A DNA stretch of 35,607 bases, taken from IMG/VR virus record IMGVR_UViG_3300042326_002145, positions 1 to 35,607 of that record, one strand, 5' to 3'. Source of the DNA: a virus. A program made the position numbers and the translations under genes. Under the pieces are notes generated by a model. It was not told the DNA's origin. It saw only the letters and a program-made list of their open reading frames with translations, and made no database searches. This document shows, one piece after another, positions 1 through 4,087 of the stretch (positions within the stretch are counted from its first letter, which is position 1; the number at the start of each line of letters is the position of its first letter).

Positions 1-65
1 GCGCCCCTTCTACCATGCTCAACGCTCTAACCTGCTCCCGCTCCCCTAAATTCCACCGTGCCACC

Positions 66-182
66 ATGCTGCGCCTTCTGATCGCTGCTCTGCTGCTCTA
101 CTGGTTCTGGGAACCAATCCGCCCCATCCGCAATGTGACAGGTGAAGCACTGTCCACTGCTGCTGAAATGATCCGCCGCTGA
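66..182 (+). CDS. Small single-span membrane protein (38 aa), unknown function
   Basis: The product opens with a hydrophobic, aromatic-rich stretch (LLIAALLLYWFW, residues 4-15), then a short polar tail with two IRP motifs and a C-terminal RR. That looks like one N-terminal transmembrane segment or signal anchor with a roughly 22-residue exposed tail. I prefer the ATG at 66 because it places the hydrophobic segment at the N-terminus. The same frame is open upstream to the window edge, with another ATG at 15 that would give 55 aa. No Shine-Dalgarno is seen, as for the neighbouring small genes. The stop at 180-182 is followed at once by the repeated promoter/leader of the next gene. Function unknown. 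Small membrane proteins of this kind occur in cyanophage early regions, but I cannot assign a family. Confidence 0.6.
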   Translation: MLRLLIAALLLYWFWEPIRPIRNVTGEALSTAAEMIRR

Positions 183-183
183 C

Positions 184-217
184 CCTGTAGACTTCTCTCA
201 GTTCACACCACTGAACC
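184..217 (+). promoter_or_regulatory. Early promoter/leader, repeated family A, copy 1
   Basis: A 28-nt stretch (184-211) matches 931-958 with one mismatch. It contains a -10-like TAGACT (188-193), then TCAGTTCAC starting at 198, then the ATG at 218, 20 nt further on. A third, shorter match (TCAGTTCACCAC at 521) has the same spacing behind a better promoter. If TAGACT is a -10, transcription would begin near the A of TCAG and give a leader of about 18 nt without a Shine-Dalgarno. No convincing -35 is seen; CTGAAA at 163-168 would need a 19-nt spacer. Confidence 0.5.
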
Positions 218-352
218 ATGACCTACGCTTTCACTGACGATCTCCAGGTTGAAGAGTACATCCCCACTGAGGATGATTGGGCATCCTATTATGAGGACGA
301 TCAGGCACTTGAAGAGTATTCTCTGGAGTGTGCATTTGGTCCTGAAGAATGA
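218..352 (+). CDS. Tiny highly acidic protein (44 aa), unknown function
   Basis: The 44 residues contain 15 Asp/Glu and no Lys or Arg, with acidic pairs throughout (DD, EE, EDD, EEY) and scattered Tyr and Trp. Such composition is known from DNA-mimic and host-takeover proteins of phages, but no family is recognisable here, so function is open. The ATG at 218 is fixed by the repeated leader at 184-211, whose second copy sits 7 nt before the GTG at 966. The gene ends at 352, and a strong intrinsic terminator starts 8 nt later, so it is probably a monocistronic early transcript. GC-rich codons (GAG, CTG, GCA/GCC) contrast with the AT-rich structural genes downstream. Confidence 0.65.
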   Translation: MTYAFTDDLQVEEYIPTEDDWASYYEDDQALEEYSLECAFGPEE

Positions 353-360
353 CACAAACT

Positions 361-386
361 GGGGGGCAATCGCCTCCCTTTTTTTA
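361..386 (+). terminator. Rho-independent terminator
   Basis: Stem GGGGGGC (361-367) with GCCTCCC (372-378), one G-U pair, tetraloop AATC, followed by seven T (379-385). It lies 8 nt after the stop of the 44-aa acidic gene. This is the best-formed intrinsic terminator in the window. Confidence 0.88.
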
Positions 387-445
387 TACCTAACCCCACC
401 AAAAATAGGTTCTACCTTCATCCTAGCACGGCACCCGCACCCCTT

Positions 446-476
446 GTCAATCCCCTGACCCATTAGCATTGCTGAT
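446..476 (+). repeat. Intergenic repeat with GTCA-N6-TGAC dyad, copy 1
   Basis: GTCAA, five variable bases, then a 21-nt block beginning TGACCCATTAGC. It matches 1804-1834 with one mismatch in the 21-nt block. Both copies contain the dyad GTCA-N6-TGAC, and both are followed by a shared 10-mer TGCCGTTTGG (498-507 here, 1844-1853 there). This copy ends 11 nt before the -35 of the promoter at 488, so an operator or activator site is possible. Both copies precede early-region genes. Confidence 0.6.
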
Positions 477-487
477 CGTTCAACCCC

Positions 488-523
488 TTGACTCTGGTGC
501 CGTTTGGGGCAATACTGGTATCA
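488..523 (+). promoter_or_regulatory. Sigma70-type promoter TTGACT-17-AATACT
   Basis: -35 TTGACT at 488-493, 17-nt spacer, -10 AATACT at 511-516, likely start at the A of TCAG (523). TCAGTTCACCAC (521-532) matches the leader family A element, and the ATG at 541 is 20 nt downstream of its first base, the same geometry as at 184-218 and 931-966. This copy has the only good -35 of the three and therefore supports reading the family as promoters. Confidence 0.7.
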
Positions 524-540
524 GTTCACCACATTACACA

Positions 541-891
541 ATGACTAAACCGACAGAAATTCATCCTGCAATTGCTGCAAATCTTGGATGGGATATTGAT
601 GCTGCCTCAAATGATAATTTGGTTACTGTAGTACGCCATCGCATCATTTTGGAAGAGGTAGTGATGACCAGGGAAGAATTTAATACGATGAATGAAAATG
701 TAAAGAATGAAGAATCTTGTTGGAATGAAATTGAATGGCAAGATGCACAGTGGGATGATTATTGTGAAGAGCGTACAACCTATACTGCATTTCCCGGAGA
801 TGTAACATCATTCACTGATGATTGCGTTGCATTCTTATATCCCGAAGCAGAATGGGTGGAATGCTTTGAAACTGTGAAATGTGCCAATTGA
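541..891 (+). CDS. Acidic protein (116 aa), unknown function
   Basis: The product has about 25 Asp/Glu against 7 Lys/Arg and is rich in Trp and Tyr in its second half (WNEIEWQDAQWDDY). The N-terminal part reads like a short globular segment (HPAIAANLGWDIDAASNDN, then VRHRIILEEVVMTREEF). No family recognised. The frame is open upstream to a TTG at 469, but that start would lie before the promoter at 488-516, so the ATG at 541 is chosen; the leader element at 521 sits at the family spacing. The gene is followed by a GNRA-capped hairpin at 905-924 and the next family A leader. A host-takeover or anti-defence role is conceivable from charge and context only. Confidence 0.65.
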   Translation: MTKPTEIHPAIAANLGWDIDAASNDNLVTVVRHRIILEEVVMTREEFNTMNENVKNEESCWNEIEWQDAQWDDYCEERTTYTAFPGDVTSFTDDCVAFLYPEAEWVECFETVKCAN

Positions 892-904
892 GGCACTGGC
901 ACAA

Positions 905-924
905 GGGGATCGGCAACGGTCCCC
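905..924 (+). other. Hairpin with GCAA tetraloop between early genes
   Basis: GGGGATCG (905-912) pairs with CGGTCCCC (917-924), with one T-G wobble, around a GCAA tetraloop of the GNRA type. There is no T-tract, so it is not a standard terminator. It lies 13 nt after the stop of the 116-aa gene and just before the repeated leader at 931, so it may protect the 3' end of the upstream mRNA or mark a processing site. Confidence 0.55.
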
Positions 925-930
925 ACCCAT

Positions 931-965
931 CCTGTAGAATTCTCTCAGTTCACACCACACCACCC
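931..965 (+). promoter_or_regulatory. Early promoter/leader, repeated family A, copy 2
   Basis: Positions 931-958 match 184-211 with one difference. The -10-like TAGAAT lies at 935-940, TCAGTTCAC starts at 945 and the GTG start codon is at 966, 21 nt later. No clear -35 is visible 17 nt upstream. The conserved distance to the start codon supports a real regulatory leader rather than chance similarity. Confidence 0.5.
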
Positions 966-1088
966 GTGACTCTCTCACCTGCCACCTCCCTGCAGACTCG
1001 CCAACTGGTCTGGGTCCGCAATGGCGTTAAGATTCACTCAGCACCAGCAGCAACCTGGGCGGCACTGGGGCGCAACGGTCGCCTCTGA
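966..1088 (+). CDS. Small protein with GTG start (40 aa), unknown function
   Basis: Translation from GTG at 966 gives a 40-residue protein with a central aromatic/basic segment (LVWVRNGVKIHSAPAATW) and a C-terminal RNGRL. The start is chosen from position: the family A leader (931-958) precedes this GTG by 7 nt, as copy 1 precedes the ATG of the 44-aa gene by 6 nt. The frame continues upstream to 879, but that stretch lies across the hairpin and leader. Unlike its acidic neighbours the product is mildly basic. No family recognised; the gene call rests mainly on the leader. A hairpin at 1103-1122 follows. Confidence 0.5.
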   Translation: MTLSPATSLQTRQLVWVRNGVKIHSAPAATWAALGRNGRL

Positions 1089-1102
1089 TCTGATACAATA
1101 CA

Positions 1103-1139
1103 GGGGAGGCACAATCCTCCCCACATTCTTCACCCTTTC
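1103..1139 (+). promoter_or_regulatory. Leader family B, copy 1: hairpin plus conserved tail
   Basis: GGGGAGG (1103-1109) pairs perfectly with CCTCCCC (1116-1122) around a 6-nt loop and is followed by ATTCTTCACCCTTTC (1125-1139), 3 nt before the ATG at 1143. The segment at 2292-2327 has the same design, with 13 of 15 identical bases in the tail. It may end the upstream transcript, attenuate, or control translation. There is no proper T-tract here. Confidence 0.5.
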
Positions 1140-1142
1140 ATC

Positions 1143-1331
1143 ATGGAAACTATTCTCACCCCCGAAGAAATCACCGAACTGAATACTACCGGAAAGGTGA
1201 CTCTTACCGATGATCTTATGATTCGCATGAAGCAATTCTGCGATCTTGTTGATACCAAAATCACAGAATCTTATGAGGATTCTGATTGGTTTAATGATCC
1301 GAATTGTGTAATGTCAAGGCATCATTATTGA
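1143..1331 (+). CDS. Small acidic protein (62 aa), unknown function
   Basis: The product begins METILTPEEITELN and has 14 Asp/Glu against 5 Lys/Arg. A helical N-terminal half (TPEEITELN, DDLMIRMKQFCDLVDTKITESYED) ends in WFNDPNCVMSRHHY. No family recognised. The ATG follows the leader tail ATTCTTCACCCTTTC by 3 nt, which fixes the start; no Shine-Dalgarno is seen. The last base of its TGA stop is the first base of a 13-bp inverted repeat (1331-1377) that may end its transcript or bind a regulator. Confidence 0.65.
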   Translation: METILTPEEITELNTTGKVTLTDDLMIRMKQFCDLVDTKITESYEDSDWFNDPNCVMSRHHY

Positions 1332-1377
1332 ATCTCGTCGAGACGCGCACACAAGTTCACATGATCTCGACGAGATT
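1331..1377. repeat. Perfect 13-bp inverted repeat made of two TCTCGWCGAGA palindromes
   Basis: The left arm 1331-1343 and right arm 1365-1377 are exact reverse complements with a 21-nt spacer. Each arm contains its own 11-bp odd palindrome, TCTCGTCGAGA (centre 1338) and TCTCGACGAGA (centre 1370), 32 bp apart, or about three helical turns. That arrangement suits a pair of operator sites for a looping or cooperative dimeric regulator. As RNA it would form a strong stem-loop without a T-tract. The loop contains AGTTCAC, the core of leader family A. Confidence 0.7.
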
Positions 1378-1410
1378 ACACACATTTCACACACATTCGC
1401 AACTAGATTC

Positions 1411-1545
1411 ATGTTCATCATTCGTTATCAAACTCCTTACAATAATTGTGAATGGCGCACACAATCATTCACCACAATTCAAGAGGCAGAAAGAATGATT
1501 GCATTTTATAAGTCTTGTGGATCACCTGCAGAGTTAGTTAAATGA
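1411..1545 (+). CDS. Conserved cyanophage small protein (44 aa), unknown function
   Basis: The product starts MFIIRYQTPYNNCEWRTQSF, then TTIQEAERMIAFYKSCGSPAELVK. The pattern RYQTPYxNCEW...EAERMxxFYxSCGSPAxL resembles small hypothetical proteins I associate with T4-like cyanophages, so I consider the gene real despite its size. An amphipathic helix (IQEAERMIAFYKSCG) and three Cys stand out. No known function. The ATG at 1411 is the only start giving the full motif. The leader from 1378 is CAC-rich and lacks a Shine-Dalgarno. A long hairpin begins 11 nt after the stop. Confidence 0.7.
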   Translation: MFIIRYQTPYNNCEWRTQSFTTIQEAERMIAFYKSCGSPAELVK

Positions 1546-1555
1546 ATGAAGAATG

Positions 1556-1609
1556 AAAGTATAAAGAATAGAGAATGAATCTTAAGTAGTTCTTTATTCT
1601 TTATACTTT
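1556..1609 (+). other. Long 20-bp stem-loop in noncoding DNA
   Basis: The arms 1556-1575 and 1590-1609 are complementary over 20 positions, with one G-U pair and a 14-nt loop. The stem is AT-rich (AAAGTATAAAGAATA). It begins 11 nt after a stop codon and is followed by a second hairpin. It could be a terminator, an RNase III-type processing site, or part of a noncoding RNA. No ORF crosses it. Confidence 0.7.
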
Positions 1610-1636
1610 TCCTGAGCATAAAGAACTAACTCAGGA
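1610..1636 (+). other. Short stem-loop following the long hairpin
   Basis: TCCTGAG (1610-1616) pairs perfectly with CTCAGGA (1630-1636) around 13 nt. It sits directly against the long stem at 1556-1609, so the two may stack. TGTAGAAT (1642-1649), the -10-like string seen in leader family A, follows 5 nt later. Confidence 0.5.
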
Positions 1637-1650
1637 TTAAGTGTAGAATG

Positions 1651-1756
1651 TTAGTCAGTGGTGTGGTTTAGTTTTCTACATTTAGTCCTGTCTTAGTTTT
1701 TTATACTTAGCACTGTTTGAGTTTAATTCATTTAGCACTGTTTGAGTTCTTTATAC
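1651..1756. repeat. Degenerate tandem repeat, 3-4 units of about 24-30 nt
   Basis: Units at 1681-1706, 1707-1730 and 1731-1756 share TTAGNNCTGTYTKAGTT followed by an AT-rich end; units 1 and 3 end in TTATAC. Units 2 and 3 share TTAGCACTGTTTGAGTT exactly. A weaker unit is at 1651-1680. There is no unique spacer between units and no CRISPR character. It occupies the noncoding stretch 1546-1943, which otherwise holds the two hairpins, the dyad repeat at 1804 and a leader hairpin at 1904. Confidence 0.65.
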
Positions 1757-1803
1757 AAACTGCCTGACGCTGGTGCGATTCCAACCACGCCAACCGCCCA
1801 TCC

Positions 1804-1834
1804 GTCAAGCGTTTGACCCATTAGCGTTGCTGAT
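1804..1834 (+). repeat. Intergenic repeat with GTCA-N6-TGAC dyad, copy 2
   Basis: Second copy of the element at 446-476. The dyad here extends to GTCAA-N4-TTGAC (1804-1817). TGCCGTTTGG follows at 1844-1853, as it follows copy 1 at 498. No promoter as good as that at 488 is evident, though GATACA (1862-1867) could be a weak -10. Gene 1944-2282 lies downstream. Confidence 0.6.
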
Positions 1835-1903
1835 GAATGGGGTTGCCGTTTGGTATTGGTTGATACAGTCTGCTCGGGGCGCTGGCGGTTAATGTTGTTT
1901 CAA

Positions 1904-1933
1904 CGGATCGAAAACGACCTTTCAACCGATCCG
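1904..1933 (+). other. Leader hairpin before gene at 1944
   Basis: CGGATCG (1904-1910) pairs with CGATCCG (1927-1933) around 16 nt, ending 10 nt before the ATG at 1944. Each arm is also preceded by a direct TTTCAAC (1897-1903 and 1920-1926). It may affect ribosome access. Confidence 0.45.
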
Positions 1934-1943
1934 CCCCAGACCA

Positions 1944-2282
1944 ATGGCAAACTCCTACGATCTGCCCGCCGCCATCGTTTCGGATACGCTCGAAACCCTT
2001 ATGGGGCATCTCGCAACTGCTGACGCTAAGTGTAAAGAGGCGGAGGCAGAATGCAAGCGTCTGCGTGATGAGATCGCTGGCATCATGATGGCCGCTGATG
2101 TAACCTCTGAGCGCACTTGCTGGGGGTTGGTATCACTAACCTCCCGCGATAAAGTTACGTATTCTCCCGCGATTAAGGTTCTTGAGATTAACCTTAAGGC
2201 AGAAAAGGATAAAGAGGTTGCAACTGGAATCGCTAAAGTTGCAGAGGGTGATAAGTTTATCCGCGTAACTTGGGCGAAGTAA
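1944..2282 (+). CDS. Phage protein with N-terminal coiled coil (112 aa), unknown function
   Basis: Residues about 20-48 form a heptad-like helix (LATADAKCKEAEAECKRLRD), followed by a conserved-looking beta-rich part (TCWGLVSLTSRDKVTYSP) and a charged C-terminus ending KFIRVTWAK. This design, a coiled coil and then 'VSxTxRxxVxYxxA', resembles small phage proteins often found near phage recombination genes. That is a resemblance in layout only, and I do not claim that function. The ATG at 1944 follows the leader hairpin by 10 nt. The gene ends 9 nt before a strong intrinsic terminator. Codon use is GC-rich compared with the structural genes. Confidence 0.75.
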   Translation: MANSYDLPAAIVSDTLETLMGHLATADAKCKEAEAECKRLRDEIAGIMMAADVTSERTCWGLVSLTSRDKVTYSPAIKVLEINLKAEKDKEVATGIAKVAEGDKFIRVTWAK

Positions 2283-2291
2283 GTTACATTC

Positions 2292-2327
2292 AGGGGTGAC
2301 GTTCTCACCCCTATTCTTTACACTTTC
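2292..2327 (+). terminator. Intrinsic terminator and leader family B, copy 2
   Basis: AGGGGTGA (2292-2299) pairs perfectly with TCACCCCT (2305-2312) around CGTTC, then comes ATTCTTTACACTTTC (2313-2327). The GC-rich stem plus T-rich tail ends the gene at 1944-2282. The tail matches 1125-1139 at 13 of 15 positions, so it may also serve as the leader of the next gene. Confidence 0.7.
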
Positions 2328-2343
2328 CACCGTTATTCTTGTC

Positions 2344-2676
2344 ATGACCGCTACAATCGACCTACAACCTTACGTGATTCCTTCACACTTTATGTGTGCA
2401 ATTGTCAACGATGATTATACGGGACTTGATGATAAAGAGGAAGCGATTGTATCTCAATTCCTAGAAGATTTGGGAGATCGTTATCTTTTTGTTGCCCCAT
2501 CTGATGAGGATAATTATTTCACACGATGCCATGATTTTCGTGATTATGGTATCCTTGCCTGCGATTGTGTGGCAGTTGAGATAGCGTTTCGCCCCGAATC
2601 CGAACCCGATTATGATGCTGATGACGCTATCTGCAACCGTTACAACAGCATCGTCTGCGGCATGTTGCTGGGTTAA
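2344..2676 (+). CDS. Acidic conserved hypothetical protein (110 aa)
   Basis: The product contains IDLQPYVIPSHFMCAIVNDD, then YTGLDDKEEAIVSQFLEDL, a central NYFTRCHDFRDYGILACDC, and an acidic C-terminus. The arrangement 'IPxHxxxxIVNxDxTGLxDxEE ... C.F.D.G.L.xDC' recalls the DUF6926 type of small proteins found in phages and bacteria, but that name is from memory only. There are about 23 Asp/Glu against 6 Lys/Arg. Upstream in-frame starts (2296) lie inside the terminator hairpin, so the ATG at 2344 is chosen. The gene is the last of the GC-richer small-gene cluster. Confidence 0.7.
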   Translation: MTATIDLQPYVIPSHFMCAIVNDDYTGLDDKEEAIVSQFLEDLGDRYLFVAPSDEDNYFTRCHDFRDYGILACDCVAVEIAFRPESEPDYDADDAICNRYNSIVCGMLLG

Positions 2677-2689
2677 TTGTTAGTTAGTG

Positions 2690-2753
2690 GGCGGCAGTTA
2701 GGTATACTCTGCCGCCCTAATCACGAACGATTAGTATTCCTTATTCGTTCGTG
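2690..2753. other. Cluster of three inverted repeats, two mutually exclusive
   Basis: (a) GGCGGCAG 2690-2697 with CTGCCGCC 2709-2716, perfect, with TATACT (2703-2708) in its loop. (b) CTAATC 2717-2722 with GATTAG 2729-2734. (c) CACGAACGA 2722-2730 with TCGTTCGTG 2745-2753, perfect. Structures b and c share bases and exclude each other, as in an attenuator or a nested operator. No T-tract follows any arm. The cluster sits 14 nt after the stop of the acidic gene. Confidence 0.6.
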
Positions 2754-2913
2754 TTTGACAGTTAAGCGATCCTAATTGAAAAACCCAACACTACCCTAAC
2801 CTACAAAGTGTTACGGAAGCGAGAGAAATATAAGACTCTATAATAAAAAAATCCCCCCACCAAAAAATTTCAAAAACCCCGCATATATAAAATCAAAACT
2901 TATATTCACTCAA
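2754..2913. other. Noncoding boundary with A/C-rich tract
   Basis: No supported gene. It contains an orphan TTGACA (2755-2760) with no -10 at normal spacing, an orphan TATAAT (2839-2844) with no -35, and a tract of about 38 nt (2845-2882) made nearly only of A and C runs with a few T, such as AATCCCCCCACC and CAAAAACCCCGC. Sequence style changes here from the GC-richer early genes to the AT-rich structural module. Confidence 0.5.
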
Positions 2914-3087
2914 ATGAAAAAAAATTCCGGGGATATTTTTGCGCCCATAGAGATCGATCCAATCAGTGGTCAATACTTCATCACAATTCCTGAGCAAATC
3001 ATGAATGACTTAGAATGGTATGAAGACACAGAAATCTCATTTAATCTTGAAGGAAATGAACTAATTCTGTCAGAACGCAGTTCTTGA
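2914..3087 (+). CDS. AbrB/SpoVT-like swapped-hairpin small protein (57 aa)
   Basis: The segment from IEIDPISGQYFITIPEQIM to NDLEWYEDTEISFNLEGNE, then LILSERSS, follows the AbrB/MazE swapped-hairpin pattern: strand, G-x-(F/Y)-x-I-T-I-P, 'E x (I/M)' helix, 'L-x-W-x-x-x-(D)-x-I-x-F', then a last strand. Members usually bind DNA as dimers and act as transition-state regulators or antitoxins; no toxin gene is adjacent. The family call is from pattern only, and a related non-DNA-binding fold is possible. The stop codon (3085-3087) lies inside the -35 box of the next promoter, so expression of this gene and that promoter may interfere, or the protein could act on it; the latter is inference. Confidence 0.7.
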   Translation: MKKNSGDIFAPIEIDPISGQYFITIPEQIMNDLEWYEDTEISFNLEGNELILSERSS

Positions 3088-3112
3088 CATCATATAGATA
3101 ATACTGTATGAT
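3084..3112 (+). promoter_or_regulatory. Near-consensus sigma70 promoter TTGACA-17-TATGAT
   Basis: -35 TTGACA (3084-3089), exactly 17 nt, -10 TATGAT (3107-3112) preceded by TG. The predicted start is near 3119, 16 nt before the ATG of the glycosyltransferase. The -35 overlaps the stop codon of the AbrB-like gene. It is the strongest host-type promoter in the window. Confidence 0.85.
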
Positions 3113-3134
3113 ACTGAAGTAATTACAAAAAATT

Positions 3135-3893
3135 ATGGCTAAAGGATTTACTGTAAAAGCAGCAAAAAGTCCCTCAGTTCAGCAAGAACAAGAATGGGAC
3201 TATAATTTGGCAAGAGAGATGGTAAGAGGAAAATCTATCGTCTTCTGTCTGCCTGGCAGGGGAGTTTCTTATACTTACCTCAAGAGTTTTGTTCAACTGT
3301 GTTTTGATCTAGTACAGTCAGGAGCAAGTATTCAGATCTCGCAAGACTATTCATCCATGGTAAACTTTGCAAGATGCAAATGTTTAGGTGCGAATGTTCT
3401 AAGAGGACCGAATCAAATTCCTTGGGATGGAAAACTTCAATATGATTGGCAACTCTGGATTGACTCAGATATTGTTTTCAATACTGAAAAGTTTTGGCAA
3501 CTGGTTCTGATGGACAAAGATATTGCGGCAGGTTGGTATGCCACAGAAGATGGTCATACAACATCAGTCGCACATTGGTTGGATGAAGAAGATTTCAGAG
3601 GAAATGGTGGTGTCATGAATCATGAGACCGTTGAAAGCATTTCCAAGCGTCGTAAACCATTCACAGTTGACTATACTGGATTTGGCTGGGTTCTGATTAA
3701 GAATGGAGTCTTTGAACATTCTGAAATGAAGTATCCTTGGTTTGCTCCAAAGATGCAAGTCTTTGAATCTGGAGAAGTTCAGGATATGTGTGGAGAAGAT
3801 GTATCATTCTGTCTGGATGCAATAGAGGCAGGTTTCCAAATTTGGTGCGATCCACGTATCAGAGTTGGTCACGAAAAAACAAGAGTGATTTGA
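3135..3893 (+). CDS. GT-A fold glycosyltransferase
   Basis: A 252-aa soluble protein with family-2-like glycosyltransferase features. An early strand (SIVFCLPGRGVSYTYL, 34-49) is followed by a helix and FARCKCLGANVL. The metal/nucleotide-sugar motif is WIDSDIVF, with DSD at 110-112. Then come TGFGWVLIKNGVF (181-193) and a C-terminal GEDVSFCLDAIEAGF with WCDPRIRVGH (His246), the usual acceptor and metal-ligand region of GT-A enzymes. It probably transfers a sugar from a nucleotide sugar to a phage or host target; the substrate cannot be read from sequence. Cyanophages often carry such genes. The ATG at 3135 is downstream of a near-consensus promoter, and the stop overlaps the next ATG (TGATG), so it heads a translationally coupled run. 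Confidence 0.85.
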   Translation: MAKGFTVKAAKSPSVQQEQEWDYNLAREMVRGKSIVFCLPGRGVSYTYLKSFVQLCFDLVQSGASIQISQDYSSMVNFARCKCLGANVLRGPNQIPWDGKLQYDWQLWIDSDIVFNTEKFWQLVLMDKDIAAGWYATEDGHTTSVAHWLDEEDFRGNGGVMNHETVESISKRRKPFTVDYTGFGWVLIKNGVFEHSEMKYPWFAPKMQVFESGEVQDMCGEDVSFCLDAIEAGFQIWCDPRIRVGHEKTRVI

Positions 3894-4087
3894 TGAGCAA
3901 CGAGCGTTACAATATTCTCTGTAAGGGAAGAAAAATTTATACTTGTCTTACAGAGGAAGAATATTTCAATACAATGGAGGATCTGTCAATTGATTTTTAT
4001 CAGACAGGTTCTCCAAAACCTGAAGATCTTGAAACTGAAATTTTAGTGGAGAATAACTTATGGCTACAAAAGCAAAAGGTGGACTGA
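3893..4087 (+). CDS. Small conserved hypothetical protein (64 aa)
   Basis: It starts MSNERYNILCKGRKIYTCLT, then EEEYFNTMEDLSIDFYQTGSP, and ends ENNLWLQKQKVD. The ATG overlaps the stop of the glycosyltransferase (3891-3895, TGATG), so translation is coupled, and the 3' end overlaps the start of the next small gene at 4060. The motif 'CKGRxIYxxLTEEEYFxxMEDL' looks like a small, mixed alpha/beta cyanophage protein; no known function. Its place between the glycosyltransferase and the basic small protein suggests shared expression rather than a defined shared task. Confidence 0.75.
   Translation: MSNERYNILCKGRKIYTCLTEEEYFNTMEDLSIDFYQTGSPKPEDLETEILVENNLWLQKQKVD

Noticed and set aside
249-458. Alternative + frame overlapping the 44-aa gene
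   Set aside because: It reads through the terminator hairpin and has no leader; the 218 start is supported by the repeated leader.
203-469. Minus-strand frame over the 44-aa gene
   Set aside because: It runs through the intrinsic terminator and opposes the leader-supported gene; composition is not protein-like.
1651-1756. Possible CRISPR-like array
   Set aside because: Units are adjacent, degenerate and lack unique spacers of constant length.
1776-1800. tRNA T-arm-like string (GGTGCGATTCCAACC)
   Set aside because: No acceptor, D or anticodon arms of matching position; stem pairing is imperfect.
1955-2308. Minus-strand frame of 117 codons opposite the coiled-coil gene
   Set aside because: It mirrors the + strand gene, has Ser/Ala/Arg-rich low-complexity sequence, and crosses the terminator hairpin.
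2755-2844. TTGACA at 2755 and TATAAT at 2839 as promoters
   Set aside because: TTGACA has no -10 at 16-18 nt, and TATAAT has no -35; they are too far apart to be partners.
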